A stretch of DNA of 64,000 bases from Nonlabens sp. Ci31 (GCF_012974865.1 NZ_CP043633.1:1931001-1995000); one strand, 5' to 3'. Shown: positions 24,988-34,193, counted from the first letter of the stretch. The notes: generated from the letters alone by a model not told the origin. A program made the numbers and translations.

Positions 24988-27006
24988 CTATTCTTCCTCA
25001 TCAGCCGGTGGAGTTCCATTTAAAATAGGTCGAGTAGAAGATTTTAAGGATACCGCTTGCTCTTTGATGAATGGTCGTTTTCCAAATATCTTCTCTAAAT
25101 CATCTTTAAAAATCACCTCTTTTTCTAAAAGAATTTCAGCAAGCTGCGTGAGCTTATCTTTATTTTCTTCTAGAATTTTTATAGCACGATGGTATTGTTC
25201 TTCAATAATTTTTGAGATTTCTTCATCTATTATAACAGCAGTTTGTTCACTATAAGGTTTAGTCATAGAATATTCTTGCTGCCCGCTAGAATCGTAATAA
25301 GTAATGTTTCCTACTTTTTCATTAAGACCGTAAATGGTGACCATAGCACGAGCTTGTTTTGTAACTTTTTCAAGATCACTTAATGCGCCTGTAGATATAT
25401 TATTAAAGATTACTTTTTCTGCAGCTCTACCACCCATAGTGGCACACATTTCATCCAGCATTTGTTCTGGACGCACGATTTGTCTTTCTTCAGGTAAGTA
25501 CCAAGCGGCACCCAGAGATTGTCCTCGAGGAACAATAGTAACCTTTATTAATGGAGCAGCATGCTCTGTCATCCAGCTTACAGTTGCATGGCCAGCTTCA
25601 TGAAAAGCAATTGTTTTCTTCTCGGAAGGAGTGATTAATTTATTTTTTTTCTCAAGGCCACCTACGATTCGGTCTACCGCATCTAGAAAATCTTGTTTTC
25701 CAACAGCCTTTTTACCATTTCTAGCGGCTATAAGAGCAGCTTCATTACAAACGTTTGCAATATCAGCTCCAGAAAATCCAGGAGTTTGTTTTGCTAGGAA
25801 TGTGGTGTCTAATTCGTTCTCTACTTTCTTTAAAGGTCTGAGATGTACTTCAAAGATCTCTTCTCTTTCTCTTACGTCTGGCAGGTCTACATAAATTTGT
25901 CTGTCAAAACGTCCGGCACGCATCAATGCTTTGTCAAGAATGTCGGCACGGTTTGTTGCAGCTAATACGATTACATTAGTATTCGTTCCAAAACCATCCA
26001 TCTCTGTAAGAAGTTGGTTCAATGTGTTTTCTCTTTCATCGTTAGAACCGGACATGTTAGACTTGCCACGAGCGCGACCTATCGCGTCAATTTCATCGAT
26101 AAAAATAATAGCAGGAGATTTTTCTTTTGCTTGTTTGAATAAATCACGTACTCGACTGGCACCTACACCAACAAACATTTCTACAAAGTCAGATCCACTC
26201 AAAGAGAAGAACGGCACCTTTGCTTCACCGGCAACAGCTTTTGCTAAGAGTGTCTTACCTGTCCCCGGAGAACCAACTAATAAAGCTCCTTTGGGAATTT
26301 TCCCACCTAGAGAGGTGTATTTTTCAGGATTTTTAAGGAAATCTACAATTTCTTGTACTTCTTCTTTTGCACCTTCCAGTCCAGCAACATCTTTAAAGGT
26401 GGTTTTAACATCAGTCTTTTGATCAAACAACTTTGCCTTTGATTTTCCTATGTTGAAAATTTGTCCGCCGCCACCGCCAGCACCGCCGCCGCTCATACGT
26501 TTCATTAAAAATAACCAGATCCCGATGATAAATACAAAGGGGAGTATGGATATTAATAGATCTGTTATACCTTCATCTTCGCGGTCAAAAGCAAGTCTGG
26601 TTTCTGGACTCGACGTATTTATAGCCAGTTTTAATTGCTCTTCAAAGGATTTTGCATCACCAAATTCTACCGTGTAGTTCGGCAATTTAACCCCACCGAA
26701 AGATGGTGCTTTTGCGCTAGGTTTATATTTGGTTAGAGCAAGCGCATCTTTAGTCATAAAGACCTGAGCAACTCCTCTATTACTTACTACTACTATACTG
26801 TCTACTTCCTGATTTTCAATCGCTTTAAAAAACTCGTTGTAGGTTAGTTTTTTAGTCTGATTGAAGGAGTTATTAAATAAACTATACCCTACAAAAAGTA
26901 AAGCTATAGGAACAATGACCCACCAAATATTAAATTTAGGCTTCCCTTGACCAGGCATTAAATTTGGTTTTTTTTTGTCCTGTTCTTTATTATTGTTTTC
27001 TGACAT
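24988..27006 (-). CDS. ftsH: ATP-dependent zinc metalloprotease FtsH
   Basis: Membrane-anchored AAA+ protease that degrades misfolded membrane proteins and regulators. 672 aa. First span about 27-44, periplasmic loop, second span about 150-168, a glycine-rich linker (SGGGAGGGGG), Walker A GSPGTGKT (245-252), Walker B IIFIDEIDA, SRH around TNRADILDKALMRAGRFDR, and the zinc site HEAGH (469-473). Preceded by rsfS with an 18-nt gap. Confidence 0.98.
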   Translation of the reverse strand: MSENNNKEQDKKKPNLMPGQGKPKFNIWWVIVPIALLFVGYSLFNNSFNQTKKLTYNEFFKAIENQEVDSIVVVSNRGVAQVFMTKDALALTKYKPSAKAPSFGGVKLPNYTVEFGDAKSFEEQLKLAINTSSPETRLAFDREDEGITDLLISILPFVFIIGIWLFLMKRMSGGGAGGGGGQIFNIGKSKAKLFDQKTDVKTTFKDVAGLEGAKEEVQEIVDFLKNPEKYTSLGGKIPKGALLVGSPGTGKTLLAKAVAGEAKVPFFSLSGSDFVEMFVGVGASRVRDLFKQAKEKSPAIIFIDEIDAIGRARGKSNMSGSNDERENTLNQLLTEMDGFGTNTNVIVLAATNRADILDKALMRAGRFDRQIYVDLPDVREREEIFEVHLRPLKKVENELDTTFLAKQTPGFSGADIANVCNEAALIAARNGKKAVGKQDFLDAVDRIVGGLEKKNKLITPSEKKTIAFHEAGHATVSWMTEHAAPLIKVTIVPRGQSLGAAWYLPEERQIVRPEQMLDEMCATMGGRAAEKVIFNNISTGALSDLEKVTKQARAMVTIYGLNEKVGNITYYDSSGQQEYSMTKPYSEQTAVIIDEEISKIIEEQYHRAIKILEENKDKLTQLAEILLEKEVIFKDDLEKIFGKRPFIKEQAVSLKSSTRPILNGTPPADEEE

Positions 27007-27024
27007 CTTTTGTTTGTGATCTTG

Positions 27025-27396
27025 TTAATAAGTACTTTCTATAGTGGTAAACTTTGCATCACCCCATAATTCTTCTAAGTCGTAATATTCTCTAATATGT
27101 TTTTGAAACACGTGTACAACTACATTTACATAATCCATAAGAACCCATTCTCCTTGATCACTTCCTTCTACATGCCACGCATTTTCATGGAGTTGTTTGC
27201 TTACTTTTCTTTGAACAGAGTTTACGATCGCGTTTACTTGTGTATTTGACGTACCATTACATATAATAAAATAGCTAGTTACTGTGTTTTCTAATTCTCG
27301 TAAATCAAGTATGGTAATGTTATCTCCCTTTACATCCTCTATTCCGGTTATAATTTGAGTAATAAGGGCATCGGTAGAAACTGTATCTTTAGTCAT
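27025..27396 (-). CDS. rsfS: ribosome silencing factor
   Basis: Binds uL14 and blocks joining of ribosomal subunits in starved cells. 123 aa. The family core is clear: ILDLRELENTVTSYFIICNGTSNTQV, WVLMDYVNVVVHVF and YYDLEELWGDA. First gene of the rsfS-ftsH-LUD-cdsA-psd-ACBP operon. Confidence 0.96.
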   Translation of the reverse strand: MTKDTVSTDALITQIITGIEDVKGDNITILDLRELENTVTSYFIICNGTSNTQVNAIVNSVQRKVSKQLHENAWHVEGSDQGEWVLMDYVNVVVHVFQKHIREYYDLEELWGDAKFTTIESTY

Positions 27397-27415
27397 TAAA
27401 TATTTTTTGTGTGGA

Positions 27416-27423
27416 CAAATTTA
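27416..27423 (-). promoter_or_regulatory. -7 box of the rsfS-ftsH operon promoter
   Basis: TAAATTTG on the minus strand, 19 nt before the rsfS ATG. The -33 region lacks a clear TTG. Confidence 0.5.
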
Positions 27424-27481
27424 TTCTTTTTTTGATCTAGGTTTATTAAATTACCCATAAACTAACGAATAAATCTTCATT

Positions 27482-28189
27482 TTGAACATAGTCAAATTAC
27501 ATGCCACTACATCCACTAATGATGAGTTGAAATCTCGCTTTCGCGAAAGCGAGCTGCCGCACCTAACCACCATCTATACGATGGAACAAACTAGAGGTAA
27601 AGGTCAGCAAGGGGCAATATGGATCTCTGAAAAAGGTAAAAACTTAACATTCAGTATATTAATAACTAAAAACATTCAACATCTAACACCTTTTTTAGTT
27701 AATCAAACCGTATCTGTGACTATAGTCGAATGGTTAAAACGGGAATTACAAGTGCAAGCAAAAATTAAATGGCCTAACGACATCCTGTCAGTTCAACATA
27801 AATTGGCTGGAATTCTTATTGAAAACTTTTTTTCTGGAACAAAATTAACTCACGCGGTAGTCGGTATAGGTCTCAATGTAAATCAAGAAACATTTGAAAG
27901 TTTGCCTAGAGCTATCTCTTTAAAAAATATAACAGGACGCGAATTTGATTTAGAAAGCTTGCTTATCAGTTTTTTAAGTCTGCTTAAAAACAATTTACGC
28001 GACCCGTTAAGAGTCGCGCAAGAGTATAATAGGTATCTTTTTAGGTACAATCAGATGACTTCATTTAAGTCTTCCAAAGGAAGTTTTGAAGGGGTTGTTA
28101 AAGGAACCGACCCAGACGGGAAGCTTTTATTGCAAATTAATGATGTGTTAAGCTCCTATGAACTTAAAGAGTTGGAATGGATGTATTAG
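27482..28189 (+). CDS. birA: biotin--[acetyl-CoA-carboxylase] ligase
   Basis: Attaches biotin to the carrier domain of acetyl-CoA carboxylase. 235 aa, catalytic plus C-terminal SH3-like domain, without the N-terminal DNA-binding domain, so not a repressor. Motifs: TSTNDELKSRF, MEQTRGKGQQGAIW (biotin loop), KWPNDIL and KLAGILIE. The start is a TTG; an in-frame stop lies 12 nt upstream and no ATG is available. An exact palindrome copy encodes RFRES near residue 20, between the family motifs STND and MEQTRGKGQ. Confidence 0.94.
   Translation: MNIVKLHATTSTNDELKSRFRESELPHLTTIYTMEQTRGKGQQGAIWISEKGKNLTFSILITKNIQHLTPFLVNQTVSVTIVEWLKRELQVQAKIKWPNDILSVQHKLAGILIENFFSGTKLTHAVVGIGLNVNQETFESLPRAISLKNITGREFDLESLLISFLSLLKNNLRDPLRVAQEYNRYLFRYNQMTSFKSSKGSFEGVVKGTDPDGKLLLQINDVLSSYELKELEWMY
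27536..27551. repeat. 16-bp palindrome, exact copy (in birA)
   Basis: CGCTTTCGCGAAAGCG with T/A flanks. Encodes RFRES. Confidence 0.9.
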
Positions 28190-28572
28190 ATCTTTTCTAA
28201 TCCGTTAGCTAGTTGTTCTAAAAATTTATTGATAGGTCCCTTGATCATCATGGCCATCATAGCATTAAAATCTCCATCAAATAATAATTTTGCCTCAGAT
28301 CCATTTGCAGCTTCACTGATGTTGCAAGTAAGTGTAAAAGCAAGTTTATCGCTTGTAGATCCTAATACTACTTGTGAATGAGGAGTTTTATCTGTTAAAG
28401 CTAGCGCTATTTCAGGCATTCCTTTAAGCCCAAAGAGGAACTTGTCTTCACCTTTAAGTTCAAACTTGGTGTCCTCTGGCATTAGATTTTTAAAATTTGC
28501 TACCTGAATTAGAAAATTATATAATTCTTCAGGATTTTTTTGTGTTTTTGCTACACGACTTTCTAGATTCAT
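28186..28572 (-). CDS. SRPBCC-fold protein
   Basis: 128 aa. Pattern of a START/Bet v 1-like (SRPBCC) small-molecule-binding domain: N-terminal strand with ESRVAKTQKNPEELYNFL, the MPEDTKF turn, and a long C-terminal helix (MIKGPINKFLEQLANGLEKI). Ligand unknown. Nine nucleotides after pyrE, so co-transcribed; convergent with birA (4-bp overlap). Confidence 0.8.
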   Translation of the reverse strand: MNLESRVAKTQKNPEELYNFLIQVANFKNLMPEDTKFELKGEDKFLFGLKGMPEIALALTDKTPHSQVVLGSTSDKLAFTLTCNISEAANGSEAKLLFDGDFNAMMAMMIKGPINKFLEQLANGLEKI

Positions 28573-28581
28573 GTTGTTTAA

Positions 28582-29223
28582 TTAAACGTTCCAGTTGCTA
28601 GGATCTTTTCTCCAGCTTTTTAATAATTCTATTTCTTCCCCTTTAAAATGTCCAGCCTGAGTAGCTTGGTCGATAAGGTGATCATAATCACTTAAAGTAG
28701 TTAACTCTAAGTTATGTTTTTTAAAATTGTCTACTGCAAAATCAAAGCCATAAGAGAATAGCGCGAGCATTCCTTTTACATCAGCTCCAGCTACCTGAAG
28801 TGCCTCTGCAGCATTGATACTGCTTTTACCGGTACTGATAAGGTCTTCAATGACCACGACTTTTTGTCCTTTCTCTAGATGTCCTTCTATCTGATTCTGT
28901 CGGCCGTGCTTTTTTGCTTCGGGCCTAACATAAATAAAAGGGAGGTTCATATAATCGGCAACCAGCATACCTATTCCTATTGCTCCAGTAGCTACTCCTG
29001 CGATCACATCTGGTTTGCCATACAGCGTTTCCATACGCGTCGCTAGTTGTTCTTTTAAGAAATTTCTAATCACTGGATAAGAGAGTGTTACTCTGTTATC
29101 ACAGTAAATAGGAGATTTCCATCCACTTGCCCATGTAAAAGGTTCTTGTGGTTGCAATTTTATTGCTTTAATTTGCAACAACAACTCAGCAGTTTTTATT
29201 GCTATATTCTTATCTCTAACCAT
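28582..29223 (-). CDS. pyrE: orotate phosphoribosyltransferase
   Basis: Forms OMP from orotate and PRPP in pyrimidine synthesis. 213 aa from the ATG at 29223. The PRPP motif VVVIEDLISTGKSS and the orotate-binding WKSPIYCDNR are present. The frame stays open 23 codons upstream, but that part overlaps the divergent NUDIX gene and does not resemble PyrE. The start codon lies in a CATG shared with the opposite strand. Confidence 0.95.
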   Translation of the reverse strand: MVRDKNIAIKTAELLLQIKAIKLQPQEPFTWASGWKSPIYCDNRVTLSYPVIRNFLKEQLATRMETLYGKPDVIAGVATGAIGIGMLVADYMNLPFIYVRPEAKKHGRQNQIEGHLEKGQKVVVIEDLISTGKSSINAAEALQVAGADVKGMLALFSYGFDFAVDNFKKHNLELTTLSDYDHLIDQATQAGHFKGEEIELLKSWRKDPSNWNV

Positions 29224-29227
29224 GGGG

Positions 29228-29235
29228 CAAATGTA
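29228..29235 (-). promoter_or_regulatory. -7 box of pyrE promoter
   Basis: TACATTTG on the minus strand, 4 nt from the pyrE ATG and inside the first codons of the divergent NUDIX gene. Predicts a leaderless pyrE message. No obvious TTG at -33. Confidence 0.45.
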
Positions 29236-29842
29236 TAAAGTTTTTGTGAAAGAGGTCGCGATAATCGTCACCTCTGATAAAAGCACCTTCAAAGATCATA
29301 ATACCTTTAATATTAAAAAGGTAAATTTTAAAGAACTTGTTCAACAAATCGAAAATAAAGAAATCGATAATGTGGTTTTATATTCTAAAAATGAATCCAA
29401 GCTCTTGAAAAGACTTCACAAGTTGTTGCCTCTAGTTATTGCTGGTGGAGGGTTGGTCTTGAACCAAGATAACGATTTCCTTTTTATACATCGCAATGGA
29501 AAATGGGACTTACCTAAAGGAAAAGCAGAAGAGGGTGAAACCATAGAACAAACCTCTATACGAGAAGTAGAAGAAGAAACAGGTGTTAGAGATCTTCAAA
29601 TTACCAATTACTTAGGACATACCTATCACACTTTTTCTAGAAAAGGAAAACTTAAATTGAAGTTGACACACTGGTTTATCATGGAAACAGACTTCCATAA
29701 GAAGCTTAAACCTCAAAAAAACGAAGGGATCGACAAAGCGGTGTGGCTCAACAAAGAAATGGCGATCCTAGCTTTGAAGGATTCTTATGCTAATATTAGA
29801 GAGCTTTTTCCAGACGACATGCTAGTTGATGATGCGCGATAG
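29231..29842 (+). CDS. NUDIX hydrolase with N-terminal extension
   Basis: About 203 aa. The first 65 residues are a charged domain of unknown role; residues about 65-195 form a NUDIX domain with the full box GKAEEGETIEQTSIREVEEETGV. Hydrolyses some nucleoside-diphosphate-X compound; substrate not predictable. Either ATG 29222 or 29231 can start it; the second is preferred because it avoids complete overlap with the pyrE start. The divergent start next to pyrE suggests coupled promoters. Confidence 0.9.
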   Translation: MYKVFVKEVAIIVTSDKSTFKDHNTFNIKKVNFKELVQQIENKEIDNVVLYSKNESKLLKRLHKLLPLVIAGGGLVLNQDNDFLFIHRNGKWDLPKGKAEEGETIEQTSIREVEEETGVRDLQITNYLGHTYHTFSRKGKLKLKLTHWFIMETDFHKKLKPQKNEGIDKAVWLNKEMAILALKDSYANIRELFPDDMLVDDAR

Positions 29843-30643
29843 ATCTAAGTAATGAGTTAACTGGTAAGCATCTATTTCCACGATCACAGTATTGTTTAAA
29901 AAATCAAATTCTTGAGGTAAATTTACTTTCTTAGAGAGTCTTAGGTTTTTGGAAATGTCACTGTTAAATTGAAATGCAAGACCACTGCTCTCAAAATCTT
30001 TGGGGTTAAACTGAAATGCAGTGTTGCGCACATATTCTATAAATTTATTTTGTAAGTCCCCTGCAGGAATCTCGTTTATTAGATTTGCTACGGCTTGTTG
30101 TAAGTTGGCGTCAAATATAATTTTTATATCCCCTTGTTTATGCTCTGGAATAAGATCACTTAAGTGAATCTCTTTCAATTCTGGTTTTAAGAACGTTTTT
30201 AAAAGCCTTCCTTTTTTACTGCTGCTGGTATATTCCAATTCATAACTGGTGAATTTTTCTACATCAGAGACAAAAACGGTATTTAAATCCAAAAGTCCTT
30301 CCTTTTTTTGTTCCCTACATAAAACACGCTCTCTTCTATTTGTAAAGGTGTCAAAAAGGTTTTTTAATGGCGTTCCTTGAACATAAGTAACGTCTATAAA
30401 GTCTCTTGTTATCAGTCCGGTAATCGCAGCGTTTAGAACCTTATCTGCAGCAGTTTTTGAGTTGAAATTAGGGATGGAATATTGGTAGTTCTTCCCGTTG
30501 CATTCCACGCTTCTTTCTAACAACTCGTAAGAAATGGTTCCTTCAACTTTTAGCTCGGTGATAGGGGTTTCTTCAGGAGTCTTTTTCTGGTCCTTACAGG
30601 ATAATAATGTGATGCAACTAATAATTAAAAGGATCTTCTTCAT
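29822..30643 (-). CDS. lipoprotein with possible DUF3298-like domain
   Basis: 273 aa, lipobox ITLLSC at residues 14-19. The body contains stretches such as YQYSIPNFNS, LKEIHLSDLIPE and VIVEIDAYQLTHYL. The overall pattern recalls DUF3298/DUF4163 (RsiV-type) envelope proteins, but the match is only an impression. Overlaps the M14 peptidase gene by 4 bp, so the two may act together at the outer membrane. Confidence 0.7.
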   Translation of the reverse strand: MKKILLIISCITLLSCKDQKKTPEETPITELKVEGTISYELLERSVECNGKNYQYSIPNFNSKTAADKVLNAAITGLITRDFIDVTYVQGTPLKNLFDTFTNRRERVLCREQKKEGLLDLNTVFVSDVEKFTSYELEYTSSSKKGRLLKTFLKPELKEIHLSDLIPEHKQGDIKIIFDANLQQAVANLINEIPAGDLQNKFIEYVRNTAFQFNPKDFESSGLAFQFNSDISKNLRLSKKVNLPQEFDFLNNTVIVEIDAYQLTHYLDLSRIIN

Positions 30644-32406
30644 TTTTTATTCCATTTATAAATAGGGTAAGTTAAATACGCTTTCTCATAGTTAGGACTG
30701 CGTTTATGTATCCAGTCCAGTTGCTGGTAATTACTTTCCCTAAAGTCTTTGTTTACCGTTTTTAAGGAGTCAAACTCTTTTTTCAAAGCCGTATTCTCAT
30801 TTAGAATTTTTTGAGCAGTAGATTCAAATACATAACTAGAAAAGCCTTCTTTTTGTTGAAGTATGGTGTCAAAGTAATTCCATTTAAAAAAGGAATCTTG
30901 TCCAGTCGGTTCCAGAGTTTCCATGATATATCTAATACCAGGTTGACGGGTTGGGATGATCATATCGCTTTCGCGAAAGCGTATTTCTACAACTTCCTCT
31001 TCCACTTGTACTTTAGAGTGAGGATAATGCCCTTCGTAGGCACTTGTGGCAGTTCTATAGCTTGCAATGTGGTATTTAGTAACGTTTAAAGTGGTGTCCT
31101 GCGGTAAGAACTCCATCTGTATCTGGTTGTGTCGCATCAATTCAATGATTTTCCATTGACTTTGGGGTACTATGTAATAGTCAGGAATGGAGACACTATC
31201 TGTGGCTTTGAAGTAATTATGGTAAGCTGTTTTTTTATTAAAAGGTTGATTGCGATCATAAGTCATCAAGTCGTTTCCTGTCAAATCATTGATACCTATT
31301 ACAGCTTCATAACCTAAAAAATCCAATGTATCGGCTTTAGAATTGTCCAAAGTATAATTCATCGCATAAGAGGCAGACGTTTTATAAGTCTTAAAAGAAT
31401 CAGCACGAACTTTTTTGATTTCTGCAACGTTCTCAGAGCCTATAACAATCATTTCTTCCATAATAGCTTGAGTACCTAATACACGATCTTTATAAGGCTT
31501 CAACATGTGCGTTTCTACCATCATTCCTAGTGTATTCCACAAGCTGGTGTAGCCAGTAGAGTATCTTGGGTAATCCATAAATTGAGAAAAACCCTTCTCT
31601 GGTGAAGAATTAAAGACATTCACATAGGGAGTAATAGGTAAATTTCTTGCTGCAAGTCGTGTTTCTAATTCTGGCTGTAACTTCGTGTGAAGGTAATTTC
31701 CTGCTGCATTTCCCAACTTGTTGTGTTGAGTGAATAGGTGCGTTAGCGTGTATTGATAATCAGCTCCATTGCTGACGTGATTATCGATAAAAATATCTGG
31801 ATTGATTTTATGGTATATCTTATAAAAGGCTAACGCATTGCGAGAGTCCGCTTTTATAAAGTCTCGATTCAAGTCGTAATTGCGGGCATTACCTCTAAAG
31901 CCGTAGGATTCTGGACCGTTTTGATTGGTACGAGTGGACGTATTGCGATTTAAAGAACCACCTACATTATAAACAGCAATAGCGCTAAAAATCAAATTGT
32001 CAGGTGCATCTACCTTTCCAGTCGCAAGATCCCTTAAGAGCATCATGCTAGCATCTATACCGTCACTTTCTCCCGGGTGAATCCCATTGTTGATCAAGAT
32101 TTTAATGTTGTTCTCGTTTGCACTGTTCCAGTCAATGGACTTTCTTGAAAAACTTATGAGATGCAACGGCTGACCGCTATCAGTGAGTCCTACTTCCTCT
32201 AATTGAACACTAGTGAAGTCTGCAGCTAGCTTTTCGTAAAAAGCAATAACCTCTTCATAGGTAGCCGTTTGGTTACCATTCCCATTTTCAAAAGGCGTAG
32301 GATATGCTTTAGCGTCTTGAATAGCTTGAACAGCTTGTTTTTTACTGTCCGCCCCACAAGAGCTCAATAGCAAAGCAGCAACTAAAAGTGTGATAATTTT
32401 GTTCAT
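30640..32406 (-). CDS. M14-family zinc carboxypeptidase, lipoprotein
   Basis: 588 aa. Lipobox ALLLSSC at the N-terminus. The zinc-site pair is in NNGIHPGESDG (HxxE), the third ligand in FIDNHVSNGADY, and the catalytic Glu plausibly in MMVETHMLK. The C-terminal 200 residues are an added domain common in Bacteroidota M14 proteins. Probably trims peptides outside the cell. An exact palindrome copy in the C-terminal domain reads RFRES. Confidence 0.9.
   Translation of the reverse strand: MNKIITLLVAALLLSSCGADSKKQAVQAIQDAKAYPTPFENGNGNQTATYEEVIAFYEKLAADFTSVQLEEVGLTDSGQPLHLISFSRKSIDWNSANENNIKILINNGIHPGESDGIDASMMLLRDLATGKVDAPDNLIFSAIAVYNVGGSLNRNTSTRTNQNGPESYGFRGNARNYDLNRDFIKADSRNALAFYKIYHKINPDIFIDNHVSNGADYQYTLTHLFTQHNKLGNAAGNYLHTKLQPELETRLAARNLPITPYVNVFNSSPEKGFSQFMDYPRYSTGYTSLWNTLGMMVETHMLKPYKDRVLGTQAIMEEMIVIGSENVAEIKKVRADSFKTYKTSASYAMNYTLDNSKADTLDFLGYEAVIGINDLTGNDLMTYDRNQPFNKKTAYHNYFKATDSVSIPDYYIVPQSQWKIIELMRHNQIQMEFLPQDTTLNVTKYHIASYRTATSAYEGHYPHSKVQVEEEVVEIRFRESDMIIPTRQPGIRYIMETLEPTGQDSFFKWNYFDTILQQKEGFSSYVFESTAQKILNENTALKKEFDSLKTVNKDFRESNYQQLDWIHKRSPNYEKAYLTYPIYKWNKK
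30966..30981. repeat. 16-bp palindrome, exact copy (in M14 peptidase)
   Basis: CGCTTTCGCGAAAGCG. Encodes RFRES. Confidence 0.9.
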
Positions 32407-32575
32407 TTTATGTTTTTATGTTTCTGTATTTTTTCACTCTAAGCTCTCATTTCTCAGCACTTGATCAATACGGCGTCAAAAGCCCCATCCACATCTATCG
32501 TACAAGTTCAAAACAGGATCACTTTTAAAACTTGGAGTAGCAATGGAGTAGTTTGATAAATAGAAAATCGTTCTC

Positions 32576-32617
32576 CTCTAACCTCCAACTTCCAACTTCC
32601 AACCTCCAGCTTACAAC
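32576..32617. repeat. tandem heptamers, six units
   Basis: Six consecutive 7-nt units: CTCTAAC, CTCCAAC, TTCCAAC, TTCCAAC, CTCCAGC, TTACAAC. They end one base before the coaD stop codon, in the 212-nt gap between coaD and the M14 gene. On the minus strand they read as repeats of GTTGGAA. Confidence 0.8.
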
Positions 32618-32618
32618 C

Positions 32619-33071
32619 TTATATCCTGACTGTATCCGGTACTAAACTGGTGTAATCACCATTATTTCTAATAACGTCTCTAACAATAGAAGAAGAGATA
32701 TAACTTTTTCCTGAACTGGTAAGTAAAAATACGGTTTCAATTTCAGACAGTTTTCTGTTGGTATGGGCAATAGCTTTTTCAAATTCAAAGTCGGCTGGAT
32801 TGCGCAAGCCTCTGAGTATAAAAGCGGCATTTTGTTCTTTACAAAAATCAATGGTCAGTCCAGAATAGGTCATCACTTTGATTTTATGTTCCTTTCCAAA
32901 AGCATCTTCGATAAATCTTTTGCGATCTTCTAGTGAAAACATATATTTTTTGTCGGCATTAATACCTATTGCGATTATAATTTCATCAAAGAGTCCCAAT
33001 CCTCTTTCTATAATATCATAGTGACCTAAGGTAATCGGGTCAAAACTTCCTGGGAAAACTGCTCTTTTCAT
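32619..33071 (-). CDS. coaD: phosphopantetheine adenylyltransferase
   Basis: Penultimate step of coenzyme A synthesis. 150 aa. The nucleotidyltransferase motif GSFDPITLGHYDII and the second motif ISSSIVRDV are intact, as is RGLRNPADFEFE. Overlaps ddl by 4 bp. Confidence 0.97.
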   Translation of the reverse strand: MKRAVFPGSFDPITLGHYDIIERGLGLFDEIIIAIGINADKKYMFSLEDRKRFIEDAFGKEHKIKVMTYSGLTIDFCKEQNAAFILRGLRNPADFEFEKAIAHTNRKLSEIETVFLLTSSGKSYISSSIVRDVIRNNGDYTSLVPDTVRI

Positions 33072-34051
33072 TTTTTATGGGTTTTGATGGTGTGTTCTAT
33101 AAGGCGCGTCAGTACTGTTTTCAAGCTCTCACCAGAGGCTTTAATTTGTTTAGGAATGATGCTTTCTTCACTCATGCCAGGATTTGTATTGATTTCTATA
33201 AAGTGTGGGACATTATTATGAAAGATAAAGTCAGCTCTTGCTAGGCCTTTTAATTTTAGGATTTGGTAAATGCGGGAGGTAATATCCTGCACAGAAGTCA
33301 TTTGTTCTTGAGGTATACGTGCAGGAGTTATTTCTTGAGACTTTCCTTGGTATTTTGCTTCGTAGTCAAAGAAGTCATTTTCACTTACTATTTCTGTAGG
33401 GAATAACACTTTAATTTTGTTTCCAGTTTGATACACACCTACCGAAACTTCTGTACCATCGAGAAAGGATTCAATAATAATCTCTTCATCTACGTCAAAG
33501 GCTTTCTCTAATGCAGCAGTCATTTCTTCCCTCTTATATACTTTAGAGACTCCAAAACTACTGCCACTGCGATTTGCTTTAACAAAGCAGGGTAGTCCTA
33601 CGGCAGCAATTATATTATCGAGATCAATTGGATCGCCTTGATTGATATAAATATGTTCACCAGTTGTTATGTTCCAGGGTTTTAAAACAGCAATACAATC
33701 TCTCTTGTTAAAGGTTATGGCACTTTGATAATAATCACAAGAAGTCTGTGGAACATTAAGAAGTTCCAGCATGGCTTGTAACTTTCCATCCTCACCAGGA
33801 GTTCCATGAATAGTATTGTAACAACAATCAAAAGTTATTTTCTCGCCCGCTACCGATAAACTAAAATCATTTTTATCAATTTCATACCGCTCTCCAGCAG
33901 TGTCTTTATAGTACCAACCTTCTTTTAAAATCGCTACAGCATAGATCCTATAAAGATCAGTGTCTATGTGCTGTGCAATGACAGCGCCACTTTTCATGGA
34001 GATTTCCCACTCGTGAGAATAACCACCCATTAATACTGCAATGTTCTTCAT
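33068..34051 (-). CDS. ddl: D-alanine--D-alanine ligase
   Basis: Joins two D-Ala for peptidoglycan cross-linking. 327 aa ATP-grasp enzyme: VLMGGYSHEWEISMKSG at the N-terminus, FVKANRSGSSFGV (ATP loop), RADFIFHNN and IEINTNPGMSEESIIPKQ near the C-terminus. Divergent from the PASTA gene. Confidence 0.97.
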   Translation of the reverse strand: MKNIAVLMGGYSHEWEISMKSGAVIAQHIDTDLYRIYAVAILKEGWYYKDTAGERYEIDKNDFSLSVAGEKITFDCCYNTIHGTPGEDGKLQAMLELLNVPQTSCDYYQSAITFNKRDCIAVLKPWNITTGEHIYINQGDPIDLDNIIAAVGLPCFVKANRSGSSFGVSKVYKREEMTAALEKAFDVDEEIIIESFLDGTEVSVGVYQTGNKIKVLFPTEIVSENDFFDYEAKYQGKSQEITPARIPQEQMTSVQDITSRIYQILKLKGLARADFIFHNNVPHFIEINTNPGMSEESIIPKQIKASGESLKTVLTRLIEHTIKTHKK

Positions 34052-34080
34052 AAGTTCATTTTTCGCTTAAGCGTAAACAA

Positions 34081-34088
34081 CAAAGTTA
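34081..34088 (-). promoter_or_regulatory. -7 box of ddl-coaD promoter
   Basis: TAACTTTG on the minus strand, 29 nt before the ddl ATG. No clear TTG at -33. Confidence 0.45.
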
Positions 34089-34122
34089 AAAAAGATGTCG
34101 TTCTAAGAACCTATTCTATCCT

Positions 34123-34130
34123 TATCTTTG
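34123..34130 (+). promoter_or_regulatory. -7 box of PASTA-rluD promoter
   Basis: TATCTTTG, 63 nt before the PASTA-gene ATG. No clear TTG at -33. Confidence 0.45.
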
Positions 34131-34193
34131 TTCAATATATTAACGGTTTGAAAAAAAATACAGTTTTTCAACCTTTAAAAACATTAAAATTCT

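Noticed and set aside
25931..26422. Long plus-strand open frame of about 163 codons opposite ftsH
   Set aside because: Shadow of the ftsH reading frame; composition is low-complexity Ser/Arg/Thr and no domain is visible. FtsH on the other strand is unambiguous.
29224..29292. N-terminal extension of pyrE beyond 29223
   Set aside because: It starts with TTG, overlaps the NUDIX gene on the other strand, and does not resemble PyrE; ATG 29223 fits.
34063..34073. CGCTTAAGCG palindrome upstream of ddl
   Set aside because: Different core from the repeat family and only 10 bp; no second copy noticed.
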